64,000 nucleotides of DNA, from positions 62,001-126,000 of the forward strand of contig JAYXKI010000002.1 in assembly GCA_037892935.1 (NCBI GenBank), written 5' to 3'. The DNA is from Phlebopus portentosus (lineage: Eukaryota > Basidiomycota > Agaricomycetes > Boletales > Boletinellaceae). Of the stretch, positions 1 through 13,871 are shown piece by piece. The position numbers and the translations under genes were made by a program. A model generated the notes under the pieces. It had not been told where the DNA came from and ran no database searches. It worked only from the letters and a program-made list of their open reading frames with translations. Every line of letters begins with the position of its first letter. The stretch's first letter is position 1.

Positions 1-988
1 CGTCCAGTAACGGTCCTGTGTTAGTCCAGTCTGCCCATGAGAGACTAAAACTCTTCAAGAATCGAAGTTCAACACTGTTAACCGTCAATGCATTGGCATC
101 GGGGAAGTTGAAATCGATGTGTAAGGTGCAGTGTACCAGAAGTGGGAAGGAACTGAGGATACGAGCGGCTTCAGCGATTGAGAGATTCGTAAAGTCGTGC
201 AAATCTCTGAGGATGAGGAATGTAAGCGAAGAAGCCCAGGGAAGGTATGGCTCGAGCACGAATGAGCCAGTTGCTACACGCAGAGCTCGAATGGTCACCA
301 GAGACCCGACAACCTGTGGAGCTACGGGTGTATTTGCAAGAGCCATATATGATCCGCGTCGGTCATTTGCATCCGGGACCTGAGGTAATGCCGGACGAGC
401 TGACCAGAAGTACCATTCTTCTCGCGTGGGACGTTCCTCCGTGCTCAATGCTTCTAGATGTGTCGCAAGGAAAGAGTCCGCAAGAGTCTCCGGAGGCCTG
501 CACTCCCGTGCTCTACGCACTATCTGCTCGAAAAGACCCAGAACAGGCTGATAATACGAGAACAGATCAATGAAGTCCACATCGATGAACACCGGCAAAG
601 ACTTGGAGCGTTCAAGATACAAAGCCGTCATATTTAACGCAGGTTCAAGTGCTGACTGCATTATTCTGACTTTTGTGTACGTCCAGAGCTGCGGGGATAT
701 TGATGTGATTGAACGCCAGTGCTTGCAAACTTGACCAAGAGTAAGCGCAGCATGCGGGTGACATGAATCTTGATCGTCTGCTGTAGGTGCGCACCAGTAA
801 AAGATCTCAGCGAGCACTTCCGGAGGAAGCTTGTTCATAAGCTCTCCCAGAGCTTTCCCGGAGTTCGTTAACGAAGACGAAGGTAAGCTGTCTCCGGACG
901 ACGCCTTGGCGTCATCCTTAATTTTCAAGTCAGAAAGATCGAGATGTTCCAATTGTTGCTCAGTGCGCCATAGTTGGAGACTTCGCAT
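1..988 (-). CDS. F-box-like domain protein, 3' end beyond the window
   Basis: One uninterrupted minus-strand reading frame runs from the ATG at 986-988 to the window edge, about 329 residues with no stop or needed intron. After an N-terminal segment of roughly 50 residues (MRSLQLWRTEQQLEHLDL) comes an F-box-like core starting near 838, LPPEVLAEIFYWC, followed by VCKHWRSI and PQLWTYTKV, the usual order of the helices in mushroom F-box-like proteins. The rest is leucine-rich and resembles the variable substrate-recognition region. F-box proteins bind Skp1 in SCF ubiquitin ligases; the target here is unknown. The frame stays open upstream to 1159, with an LWTSPLVPSL segment, so the true start could lie further 5' after an intron. 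The family call is firm; the start is moderately sure. Confidence 0.75.
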   Translation of the reverse strand, partial: MRSLQLWRTEQQLEHLDLSDLKIKDDAKASSGDSLPSSSLTNSGKALGELMNKLPPEVLAEIFYWCAPTADDQDSCHPHAALTLGQVCKHWRSITSISPQLWTYTKVRIMQSALEPALNMTALYLERSKSLPVFIDVDFIDLFSYYQPVLGLFEQIVRRARECRPPETLADSFLATHLEALSTEERPTREEWYFWSARPALPQVPDANDRRGSYMALANTPVAPQVVGSLVTIRALRVATGSFVLEPYLPWASSLTFLILRDLHDFTNLSIAEAARILSSFPLLVHCTLHIDFNFPDANALTVNSVELRFLKSFSLSWADWTNTGPLLD

Positions 989-2035
989 ACAACTGAGGAA
1001 ATTTGCTGAGGTTTCAGCTAAGTGGTTGTCTGTGGTTTTCACATATGTACACGTCAGTGAAGGAACCAGAGGGGATGTCCAGAGACTTACTGAAGGAGCG
1101 ACTCGGGTGAGCGAAGAAAAGAGCGTTAGGTAGAGTTCAGCAGAAACAGCAGTCTTGCTTCAGCAAGTGACCTCTCAATTGCGCGTTTATTGTAAGTAGG
1201 AACAGTACTAGTCTGGCGCGGAAGTCTCGAGGACTCATAGTAAGGTACTGGTTACTTTGCGGGATACAGGATATTGCTTGGGAACGTCGGAGTTTTACGC
1301 AAAGAAAGGACATATATTCACCAAGTGCTCCTAGGAAATTCCAGTCTCACGAGGGTCTTCATGAATGAATTCGATATTTCGACGGCATATGAACATTGGA
1401 GTCCGAGTCTTTACGCTGGCAGGCACGAAGCTGAGAGACGTGACTGTACTGTCGAAGTGACTATTTGTGACATAAGTGACCGAGAGAAGTCACAGTGGCA
1501 ACAAGGAACAACAGATCTCTTTACCCGACCTCAAGGCTCTCTCTCTCTGCACCGCTCCCTGTCCTCCTGTCCTTCTCTACTCTCTCCCTCTCCCTCTTTT
1601 CTCACATATTTGGTGAGTTTTTAGGGTTATTATCGCTATTATCTCGTTTTTGGCGGTGCTTGTGGCTTGCCTGTATGCAAAGTACAAGTCCATTTAGACG
1701 TTTGATGGTAAGGAAACGTCTGAGCTGCCCGCGAAGAGTCTAGGTTGGTTCGGCAAGGCTGTTTGGCTGTAGACTTCGATAGGCATGCGATGTCATACTG
1801 AGGTGATGGTGTGAAGACGTGGTCTACCGCGAGATGTCCAGGACAGCCGACGATAAACAGCAGCCTCGTTGTCGTGATAGGAACACAATATACAGAGCGT
1901 TTCACGAATCCTCTTCTCTCCAATCATCTGCCTCTTCCGTCATCTCCGTCTGACGAGTCGAGCGCTAATCTTCATTTTCCTCAGAACATCTCGTTTGAGC
2001 TACCATAGATTGCTGCGTTCGAGTTTTGAGGCGAA
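989..2035. other. Upstream region between the F-box gene and CDC42
   Basis: No gene with a recognisable family lies here. Several short open frames occur on both strands, but they show no conserved motif and run through pyrimidine-rich sequence. The region should hold the promoters of the divergent F-box gene and CDC42. A remnant of the 5' part of the F-box gene may reach 1159. Confidence 0.4.
1536..1605 (+). promoter_or_regulatory. Pyrimidine-rich (CT) tract upstream of CDC42
   Basis: About 70 bases are almost purely C and T on the plus strand, including a run of alternating CT and several CTCC blocks, 430-500 bases before the CDC42 start. CT-rich tracts are common promoter elements of strongly expressed fungal genes. 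The assignment to CDC42 is inferred from position only. Confidence 0.35.
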
Positions 2036-2844
2036 ATGCAAACAATCAAGTGTGTCGTTGTGGGTGATGGTGCGGTTGGGAAGGTGCGCCGGCCACTTTG
2101 GCTTCTTCCGCGCTTTCAGCTCATCATATTCCGTCAGACATGTCTGCTGATATCGTACACAACAAATAAATTCCCGAGCGAATATGTTCCGACTGTGAGT
2201 ACTCTTATCTTCAACGTGTCGTGCGGGTCCCCATAGCGCCGCTTTCCCAGGTGTTTGACAACTACGCGGTGACTGTCATGATTGGCGATGAGCCTTATAC
2301 TTTGGGTCTGTTCGATACGGCTGGTCTGTCCAACAATTTATACGATTGTGGTCTGTGAATGGCTATCTGATGACATCCTCCCTTACAGGTCAAGAGGATT
2401 ATGACCGCCTCAGACCACTCTCATACCCTCAGACCGACGTTTTCCTCGTATGCTTTAGTGTGACATCGCCCGCTTCGTTTGAAAATGTACGCGAGAAATG
2501 GTTCCCTGAGGTATTCCACCACTGTCCTGGTGTCCCGTGCCTCATCGTTGGCACGCAAATCGATTTGCGGGACGACCCGAGTGTACGCGAAAAGCTCGCT
2601 CGCCAGAAACAGGCGCCGATCCAAGAGGAAGACGGTAAAAGACTCGCTCATGAGCTCGGCGCAGTCAAATATGTCGAATGCTCTGCTCTTACCCAGAAGG
2701 GACTGAAGAATGTCTTTGACGAGGTGCGTAATACAAATAATTTGTCTATTGCACGTTCCTCCGCTTATGCGACTACAGGCTATTGTTGCTGCGTTGGAGC
2801 CGCCTGTGGTTAAGAAGAAAGGCACGAAGTGTGTTGTGCTGTAA
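2036..2844 (+). CDS. CDC42: Rho-family small GTPase Cdc42
   Basis: Five exons (2036-2083, 2138-2194, 2251-2323, 2389-2723, 2779-2844) join in frame to a 192-residue protein, the usual Cdc42 length. Visible motifs are the P-loop GDGAVGKT at residues 10-17, the switch I segment [15 protein letters not shown], switch [22 protein letters not shown], the TQIDLRDD guanine-specificity loop, the Rho insert region, and a polybasic tail KKKGTK ending in the CAAX box CVVL, predicted to be geranylgeranylated. Cdc42 cycles between GDP and GTP at the plasma membrane and directs actin polarity, budding or hyphal growth. A RhoGEF scaffold that could act on it lies at 47.7-54.7 kb. Intron positions give perfect agreement with the family, so this call is very secure. 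Confidence 0.97.
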
Positions 2845-4000
2845 AATGGCCACTTCACTGTATCCAGTTCTTCTTTTCCGCATTCACGCATCTTCGTACA
2901 TCCGTTAATGATCATCACTTTTTCACGACTGGCATCGACGTATCTGTTATCCCATATACCGACCTCCACCCTTTCATCCCTTATCGCCTAGCTGCTTTTG
3001 TTTGTTCCTTCCCCCATTTCTCCTCATGTCATTATCCTCTTCTCTGTTCGTACATTACTGTTTTTACTTTGCCTTTTCACTCTGCGTCGCTGGTATCGGC
3101 CCTTCTGGGCTGGCTACTCTGTGTGTGTGTAGTGGTTGTGCTCATGGTGGTCTTGGGGATAGTGAACTGGCTTAAGGTGAGGAAGACAGAGATGTTGGTG
3201 ATGTTACGGCATGATCGTTGTAGAATCGATAGACATGTCATGCTAGCTGTGTCTCTGCATTTGTCCTGGGCCGTTACGCACACAGTGTAATCCCCAATTG
3301 AGTTTTGGATGTGTACAATCTCGTCTGGAGGAGGAACAGTTTTGAATTGCATTCTCATTCTACCTAAGGGTATAATATCAATAAATCAAGACCAACGTGG
3401 ATTCTTGGCTTGAGAATGAACGTGTCTCTTTCTCTATTAATGGGCTCTTCTCGTCTTCTCGTCTTGTACTCTGATTATATGAATGCTTCGGCTGTATTGC
3501 GAGTGCATGAGATGATGGGACTCATAGATTGCCACCGAGGAGTCGCCCACGCCAGCACTCATTTTCGCTGGATGTGATAGAGATCAGAGGGTCGCAGAAG
3601 ACTGGCCCTCGTTGGCATTTACATGTACATAAAAAAGCTCCACATCCTTTCTTTCTGAGGAAAAAATATATTTAATTGTCGCCTGCTCATAAATTTCTTC
3701 AATCGCGTCGGACAATGAATCGATTGCACTAGGCTAATAAAAAACTAATCAGCCACTTCAGTTCCACTCATCAGAGACAAGGCAATAGTCGTTTAAATTT
3801 TCCGTTGTTTTATAGCCGTTGATTCCTTCAGTAGGGACAATCAAATGCATTGCAGCGCTGCAAAATCCATTTTGCACAACTAGGTGGTTCCCACGCTCAA
3901 TTGCATCACGTGCACTTGTCCACTTACGATTGACACTCCCAAAGTGACGACGACGAACGAAACGACGACTGCCTCTGTACTACTGCTGCTTTTCTAAATC
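2845..4000. other. CDC42 3' region and Rab11 promoter
   Basis: This stretch holds no supported gene. It contains a CT-rich 3' flank, an AATAAA hexamer at 3380-3385 that could serve as a distant poly(A) signal, and a CACGTG E-box at 3907-3912, about 90 bases before the Rab11 start. Confidence 0.4.
3907..3912. promoter_or_regulatory. CACGTG E-box in the Rab11 promoter
   Basis: A palindromic CACGTG lies about 90 bases upstream of the Rab11 ATG. This is the core site for bHLH factors such as Cbf1-type regulators. It is a single hexamer, so use as a real site is inferred from position only. Confidence 0.3.
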
Positions 4001-5138
4001 ATGGCCGGTGAAGGAACCACAAGCTACGACTATCTTTTCAAGGTATGTCCGTGAAGTTACAAGATGTGCAAGTTTTTGATGATGATCTGAAGGTGGTGTT
4101 AATTGGAGATTCGGGTGTCGGGAAATCGTAAGTGTGGCCTCCCTATCATGTACGAGTCAGATTGCTGATACGTGGTCTTATTGTTCTCAGAAACCGTAAG
4201 AACACCTCTCTACACCTAGATGGTTGAACACAAACTGACTTCTGTCGATAACATCAGTGCTTTCGCGATTTACACGCAATGAATTCAACCTCGACTCAAA
4301 GTCCACCATCGGTGTCGAGTTTGCCACGCGAACGATTCAGGTCGATGGAAAGACTGTGAAGGCGCAGATTTGGGATACTGGTAAGTGCTCCCCGCCTGAA
4401 GGATGTCGATTACGGACGCAAGGCCACCCGTGAGAAGCAGTATGGGTTCATGCTGCGATCTCCTGCTGGTAGTCGGCGTCCAATAAGTACATGGTCTGAC
4501 CTCTTGCTTTTTAGCTGGTCAGGAGCGATACCGTGCTATCACATCAGCGTACGTGTTCCTCCGCCTTTCTCCCAAACAGTATTTGCAACATGTATTTGGT
4601 AATGTACAGCTATTACCGCGGCGCAGTAGGCGCGCTTCTGGTGTATGACATCGCAAAACAGTCGACGTTCGAAAATGTACAGAGGTGGCTGAAGGAATTG
4701 CGCGATCACGCGGATTCAAACATCGTTATCATGCTCGTCGGGAACAAGAGCGACTTGAGACATCTCCGAGCGGTCCTGACTGATCAGGCTCAACAGTTTG
4801 CGGGTGCGTGTTGCGCAAAGTCGGCCTTCTGCGACTAAGTACTTACTTTTTTTTTCTTTCTTACGACGTGATCAGAGGAGAACCATTTGTCCTTCATGGA
4901 GACCTCTGCGCTCGACGCATCGAACGTCGAGCTTGCTTTCCAGAGCATCTTGACCGGTACGTTAAGTAGTTGACCTCTGCATGGGTATCGTGCAAACATT
5001 TTTATTCCAGAAATCTACCGCATCGTTTCTGCGAAGTCACTGGAAAACACTGTCGACCCTTCAATCAAGCCTGGAGAAAGCACGACCATCTCAGTCAGCA
5101 CGGGCGAAGACCAGAAGAAGGCTGGATGCTGCTCTTGA
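4001..5138 (+). CDS. Rab GTPase, Rab11/Ypt3 type
   Basis: Eight exons (4001-4042, 4093-4127, 4191-4195, 4258-4380, 4515-4548, 4610-4803, 4876-4956, 5011-5138) give 213 residues in one frame. Motifs are P-loop GDSGVGKS, switch [31 protein letters not shown], the GNKSDL loop and ETSALD. The C-terminus is KKAGCCS, a double cysteine for geranylgeranylation. The IGVEFATR segment and the sequence after WDTAGQE place it with Rab11/Ypt3/Ypt31, which controls trans-Golgi and recycling-endosome traffic. Exon 3 is only five bases (aaacc), flanked by a consensus cag and gtaag; it is required to encode the invariant Asn-Leu after GKS. It lies 1.2 kb downstream of CDC42 in the same orientation. Confidence 0.95.
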
Positions 5139-7444
<2,306 letters not shown>

Positions 7445-7765
7445 ATAGAATTCGACACATGATGTAGTAGCGCGTCGCTCGTCTGTCCCCCTATAATAAG
7501 TTATATTTTGCCAAAGAAGAATGATACCCGTTACTGTGGTCTGGGCAGGACACGTGGACGAGGCTTAGAAGAGAAGAAATTTATTAGATTTGTTTTATGA
7601 ATTATTCTGCTGAAAAGAGAATAATACAATCATCAGATCGTTAAACAACAATCATTACATCGACAGATAACATCTCAACAGCATCCTTAGAATAACAGAA
7701 TAACAAACACAAAGCATGAGCGGGGTGAGAAAAAAAAGTGAAGTGAGAGAAACAAAGAACAACGC
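7445..7765. other. Convergent 3' spacer
   Basis: AT-rich sequence lies between the converging NmrA-like and permease genes. It probably holds both 3' untranslated regions and poly(A) sites. No coding signal is seen. Confidence 0.5.
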
Positions 7766-10003
7766 TCAGAAGAGCACAGCAGCGATCTTCTGCCAAACCG
7801 TCCTTGGTGGCTCTTCAGGAATTTCCGTCTCCTCCACAGTCGGGATCCCAGTGATAAAGTCCATATCTTGCGGCTTCCAGATCTTTGTACGCCTGAAGAA
7901 CTTCCAGAAGATGTACAAGCCGAGGAAGATCGGGATGTTGATGTACGCGACGAGGAAATCTGAGGCGTTGAAGTCGAAGAAGACGGCGAACCCGTTGATG
8001 AGGATGACGACGACACACCAGAAGGCGCCCCATATTGACAGATACGGCTGGAGAGTGCTGAAGTATGCGCTCTTTGTGCGGTCAAATCCTTGGGCTTTCT
8101 TTCCGCGATCTGCGTTAGGGGATTAAATAGCTGGGGATATCAAATAAAGTAATGAGGACTCACAGAAGAAGAGGAAAGTCAAGTTGATCGTGAACCACGT
8201 GAACAAGCCAGCAACGGTCGTCAAATTGACAAACCACCTGAAGAAAAGAATCAGAGACTCCGCATGAAATCAAGTACGTGGTCACATACGTGAACACTTG
8301 TTCCGACGAGTTGGACGTGTTCATAAAGGACAAGAAGGCAAAGCAGCTCGTGAAAGCAACAGCGACGATCGGAAGACCAGCTTTGGTACAATACGCGAAG
8401 ATCCTCGGCGCCTGACCTCGAATGGCTAGACCATAAAGGATACGAGAGGACGCGAAAAGGAAGGAGTTGCCCGCGGAGAATGCGCTCGTGAAGACGGCAG
8501 CATTGATGATCGACGGAAGGACCTTGATCCCAGCGCGCGTGAAGGCGATAACATACGGCGACTCTGCAGCATTTCCCGTGTTCGAGAGCAAGTTCGGGTC
8601 GTCGAACGGGACGAGCAAGCCCGTGACGAAGAGACCGAGGATGTAAAAGATGAGGATACGGTAGAACACTCGTCGGACGGCCTTGCCGATGTTCCGCCTC
8701 GGGCTCTCCGTCTCCGAAGCCGCGATGGCGACGAGCTCCATACCCTGGAAGGAGAAAGCAGCCTGGATGAGGACGGACAGAATACCAAGGAATCGCCCGA
8801 GGCCGACTTTGTCGCTCGACACGAGGTCAGACTGCGCCATAGCACCCGGGTTCTTCCAGTACCGAAAGCCGATACGCTGGTGATCCGGTCCTCCACCAAG
8901 GTCGACGATCAACCCGGTAATAATGAGACCCGTTATCAACAAAACTGATTTCGAGCAAACGAAAACATTAGCGCTAGGAGCGTCTCCGGAAGACTGAAAG
9001 CTCACTTTTGATGATGGAAAAGCAAAATTCGGATTCGCCGAACCATCGTACGCCAAAGATGTTGATCAGACAGACGCCGATACAAATCACTGCGGTATAA
9101 ATCGGAGCATGGCTTTCCTGATAACATGGTACGAAATCGTCAACCAGGCATTCGAAGAAGTCACAGGATACAATATACCTTGTCATCCCAGAATGTCAGG
9201 AGTATCTGTGCGGCGGTGATTTCGCTAGGCACCGTTATTGCTCCTGACTGTCTCAAGGGTCAGCATCGGTAAACGATTATCGGTCCAAAAATACCCACGT
9301 AAAAGCTATTCCACCCTACGGCGAAACCGAGTGCAGGGTCGACCCAACGGGCGGCATAGTGTGGGTAAGTGCCGGAGATTGGAGCATGGGCCGCCATCTC
9401 TCCAATGGAGCATAATGAACTTTATTAAATATCGTTAGGAGCATTACGAAACGCAAACAGAGGAGCACACTTACGCGTATGCTATTGAACCGACGAACGC
9501 ATAGGCCAGGAGCGCACCTAGCGGGCCTGCTCCCCGCAGAGCCTTCCCTGAACCCAAAAAGAGACCTGTACCCAAAGTACCGGCAATCTGTTGATCGGGT
9601 AAAAATAGTATCAATATCATGATAGGGAGCATATGCCATATGGATGCGGCGCCCGGTGTTACTAGTACTCACAGCAATCCTGCAAGAGATATGAATCAGT
9701 AATGGAGTCGAGGCTTGTTGATATCGCGATGTTTGAAATGGGACGGGAACTTACATCTGGACATGGCGCTGCTTGAGTCGACGCTGGACGCGGTCGAGAT
9801 CAGCTGCGTCAAAGTGGAAGCTCGCATTTTCGACGACTGGAAGGAAGAAGGGAAAGAGAAGGTTGATTTAGTACAGTTTCTTCCGGTATTGATCGCATAA
9901 ATGAAAACTTACCGGCAGCATGTACGGTGGCATCGCCGCGAATGCCTTTCTCAAGTGAGTTTTTGTCACTTGCAGACCCCGAATCCTTTTCGTTGAACTC
10001 CAT
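7766..10003 (-). CDS. Amino acid permease, AAT/YAT (APC superfamily)
   Basis: A multi-exon minus-strand gene. The hydrophilic N-terminus (MEFNEKDSGSASDKN, 9913-10003) leads to LDRVQRRLKQRHVQM and the APC signature IAGTLGTGLFLGSGKAL. Further segments in order are GEMAAHAPISGTYPHYAARW, GWNSFY, the long exon 8290-9000 with ELVAIAASETESPRRNIGKA and VFTSAFSAGNSFLFASSRILYGLA, then FFYRGKKAQG, and a final hydrophobic segment ending TVWQKIAAVLF with the stop at 7766-7768. About 12 membrane helices are expected. Members are plasma-membrane proton symporters for amino acids; the exact substrate cannot be told from sequence. The gene converges on the NmrA-like gene. Exon edges near 8250 and 9190-9730 are approximate. 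Confidence 0.9.
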
Positions 10004-11051
10004 GATGGACCGTGGACGACTCTAGCTATCCTTTGTCCGGAGTCGTGCGTTAGGAGGAAAGGACGTGAGGAGATGAAGGGAAGCTCCAGGGGAGCCATGA
10101 GCTAGGAGTCTTTCTTATATACAAATCGCGTCGGCTTCAGAGAGACGGCGTGACGGGGCCATCAAATCGGACCCATCGGCAGAGCAGGAAGCACGCGACC
10201 GTGACAGGGCCCGCTGCTCTATGATAAGAATACGAGTTATTTTCAGAACTGCATAGCTTTCTTTACAAATGCGTTCAATCCGGAGGGATGATAAGCCACA
10301 CCTCTCCGGCGCCAAGCAAATCAATTCGCGGTAAATTCGAGGCCTTCCCATGTCATACTAAAGGCACCAGAGGACGTCGCCTGAAGGGAAGACGTACATT
10401 CGTGTATTCGTACTGATTCCGCAGTCGAGTCACGGAAGAAAATTTGGTAAAATAATCCCAGATCTGGAAATCTGGAACAATTTTACTCACGTGATCTGGT
10501 CATGTGCGGTATCCAAACAGCGTCTTTATCTCACTTCTCAGGGTTACCATCAGTGCATCATTCATCCCTCTTCGCGACGTGATCGTGTCGAAAATAGTAC
10601 ACGTTCATTTCCTCCACCAGCAAGATTATTACCTTTCTCGTTGGCCAGACGCGAATGGCGATGTGGATTTGAATTCAGTTGTTTCCCCAGCGGCTCGCTC
10701 AACTTCGCGCCGTCAAATGCACAGTCATGATCAAGGTACTCGTCTCGGTCTCGGAACTCATCGATATCGCCTCTGCTTTGTCGACTACGGAGTATCGTAA
10801 ACTCAATTCGGCTTCGTGGGACGCCTGAGCAACTTTCGCTTGGCATTTCGGCCGCTTCGGTTAAGGTCGGGTATGCATCCGATTCCGACGCGCATCATGT
10901 CACGCGCAGGTGACACTCGATGAATTTTTCGTAAAAACAAAAACAAAAACAAACCGCTCTGATGTACCTGAGATATAGCTATCAGACCCGCGCGCTGAAC
11001 CGTCTCTTCACGACTGTCATAAAGAGATATCTTCACCAAAATACTCTCTGC
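10004..11051. other. Permease upstream region
   Basis: No supported gene. The permease promoter lies at its left end. Short frames at 10490-10850 carry no recognisable domain. A small A-rich hexanucleotide repeat occurs at 10933-10953. Confidence 0.4.
10933..10953. repeat. Short (CAAAAA)n simple repeat
   Basis: About three and a half copies of a CAAAAA unit in a row on the plus strand, in non-coding sequence. Confidence 0.6.
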
Positions 11052-12652
11052 TCATCCACGATAGAGCGAAGCAAAGCGCACGCTGGACATGCGAGTATCC
11101 GTTCTAAGCGTCGTCTCATCATCGTTGCTCCCCTTCTCTCCCGCTTCTTTCAGGTTAAACAGCATGCGACTTCCAAAAATGCAAAGAAATGCTGGACTCC
11201 CGAGAGTGTCAAGTAAAGCCGAAAGCAGGCCGTTTGTTACTCTTAGCTTGAACTCCATAACGTTCAAAAGATTGCAAACTATTGCACTACAAAGTTGCTC
11301 GTCTGAGATTAGTCAACAATATACATACTGAAATGCGATATTGCTCACAGCACGAAATAAATAGCCTGGTCCTCGATTAGGACCCTAACCAGAGTCAGGC
11401 CTTCAAAGCCACGATTTATCAGCCAGAATCCGATTGCCTTGTACAGCGCCAACGCAAACAGAATAGTGCTGTAGACCATCGGAATGGACCTGGCAAAAAA
11501 TGATGGTTTATATCTTTACCGACATATACCAGAATCAACAGACTCACCAAAATGCCATTCCAAGTCCTTGAGCGTTATGTGTTTCTCCGCAAACGGTGAT
11601 TCCTCCTGGAAGCGTCTTCGTCGTGACTATTCATAATTAGGTGTGTCGATGGAGTGAGCGAACCGTCACTTACGGCCCTCGACAACAGTAATCTGAATGA
11701 CGAGCCAAAGCATCGCTACCGCCTCTAGTGCGAGTAGGGCTTGTAGGGTCCATGATAAGACTTTTTCTATTTTAAGTTAGTCGATGGTCTATCTCTAAAG
11801 TATATATATTTACCCCTTGAATACAACGCGAGGATACGGATCATGAGGATGTCTGTTTGAACAATCTCTCAGATTGGTAATTGACTAAGCGAGTAACATA
11901 TAAGTAGTTACAATCAATCAAGACAATTGTAAACCAATCTGCGCCAATTTCAGCGGTCGTCCCCTTGATATATATATCATCACTCACCGGAGATGACCCT
12001 AGTCCACATAGCAAACTTGCCTGCGGTATTTTAAGCTCCCTGACCCCGAACAAAGGTCCAAATCGTTGACTTACACCTGAGTTTCATGCATCAGCTAAAA
12101 ATGGATTGGGAGATTTATCAACGTACGCAGATGGACTCAGTCGATAGGAATAATCTAGTCCGATATACGCGCGAGGTGAAGGAAGATGAAACATTTGAGA
12201 AGATTGTGCTCACAAATAACCCTAGAGATCTCTCCAAAAATACCGGAATAACGGTTCTGTTAAATTTATAGCATAGTTATCAAAGAAACTGGAAAGTAAT
12301 TGAAAAGGGCGTACTGCAAAATAAACGAAGGAGATGGACGTAAACGGAAGTTTCTGCAATGGTGTCCGATGAGCTTGTCAGAATTTCCCTAGGCGTCGCC
12401 ATGGAAGTTACCCAGAAGTACGTAATCTAATGCAACACAGTTAGTCTCTTTATTAAATTCCAGATAATTCATGATAAACCTCTCTATCCATCGTGATAGC
12501 TGCACCATGTAAGTGCCAATCTCTCAGATCATATATGATGACGCACCAGAGTCATAAGTAAGCGATGCCATGGTCGCTGCCTGGAAATATCGCGAAATCG
12601 TAAAGTCTTGGATAAATACAGGGACCATACTGGGGGCAATGGTGAGTGCCAT
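11052..12652 (-). CDS. DUF6533-type multi-helix membrane protein, copy A
   Basis: A minus-strand gene of many short exons. The start (12650-12652) gives MALTIAPSMVPVFIQDF, then ISRYFQAATMASLTYDS, AITMDRE, ITYFW and FTSISFVYFA. That is the RYF...YD...DRE..YFW pattern of the DUF6533 domain. Further exons encode GKFAMWTRVISG, DWFTIVLIDC, DILMIRILALYSR, a helix-rich VLSWTLQALLALEAVAMLW exon, TVCGETHNAQGLGMAFW, SIPMVYSTILFALALYKA and a C-terminal exon with FLCIFGSRMLFNLKEA. Such seven-helix proteins are abundant in mushrooms and have no assigned function. No stop was found in the recognisable exons, but the exon around 12070-12160 is hard to place. Copy B next door is clearly paralogous. Confidence 0.7.
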
Positions 12653-13871
12653 TGTGCAAAGAAGCAAGGATGTTTGTCTTCCAGGGGACGAAACGAAGGA
12701 GATACGAATGTAGGGTCACAAAGAAGTTCACTTCGCAAGGTCGCATTTAAACTAATTGGAAACGAAAGTTTTCAAGGCTGACGTAGCAGAAATCAAATGC
12801 GATCTGCTTCCAGAAATCAGCCAGCGCCTCGCATTTTGACGCTCGTAATCAGTTCATCTGCGGGAATAACGATGGGGCTACACAGGACGATGCTTGGATC
12901 TCTCTTCAAGCGACCGGAAGAGCTTCTGGACAGCGTCAATCACAGATTCACACTATAGTATAAATGATGGCATGGTACTTTCAGACTACAAAATACAGTG
13001 GATGCAAAGAAGCAGAGACTTTGCGACGAAAATATCTCAGGTAGAATAACGAGATCTAAATACCAAAAAGATTTTCATCATGTCTTGTCACAGAAAAGAT
13101 GAAATCATGAATGAAAAGCGGCGCTTACCGTTTTCCTGGCTGTGAGAAGTGAGACGAGAAGTAGACGAAGCCTGCTGAGAAGAAGATGGAAGACTGGTTG
13201 CTTCAGAGCGCCGCCAGCGCTTATACGATAGCAAAATTAGAACAGACAGTTCAACTTCGACTCGAAAATACTGAGCCTATAGACCATGGTCTTTTGAAGT
13301 AACTCTATCTATGGGACGATTCTTCTGCGTCTTGATGCGAATATTCATCCGAACTTGTAAGGAAACGTATGGAGCAGTGATTTCGAAACCATGCCGAAGA
13401 AAAGATCGTTTCTGTGATGTAGGGGAATGGATATACATACAAGATGTGCTGAATGGTCAAGGTCCGGCACGTACCGCTTATGAATCATATTTATAGAGAA
13501 AGCAGTTTCGAAGTAAGCTTGTTCGCGTACCGCTTTTGAAAATGTCTATCCTATCGAGACACAGGGTGTGTCCGCCGTCCATCTTGGTAGGCAAGAAAGA
13601 CTGGAGAAATAACTATGTTACCTTCCGAAAGACCGCTATTGGGGCACCCGATTATTAGGAACGTGCCGGGCAAGCTGTATTAGCGTCAACCTCCCTGTTT
13701 CGGCAATGTTGTGCCCATGTCCGTTCTGGAAAATTATACGCGACCCTTCAATTACCAACAGTATAATTCATATAAAATATCGCTCTACAGAAGGTTACGG
13801 ATCACGGATACTCTCGACTCGCACTTTCACCCAAAGAAAATAAATAAGGGATACTGGAATAGCGGGAAGCA
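12653..13871. other. Spacer between DUF6533 copies A and B
   Basis: I see no conserved domain on either strand. It should contain the copy A promoter and the 3' end of copy B. A 61-codon open frame at 13311-13496 has nothing to support it. Confidence 0.35.

Noticed and set aside
1..1159. Possibility of two fused tandem F-box genes at the left edge
   Set aside because: Upstream leucine-rich sequence is short and there is only one F-box core; an N-terminal extension of a single gene is simpler.
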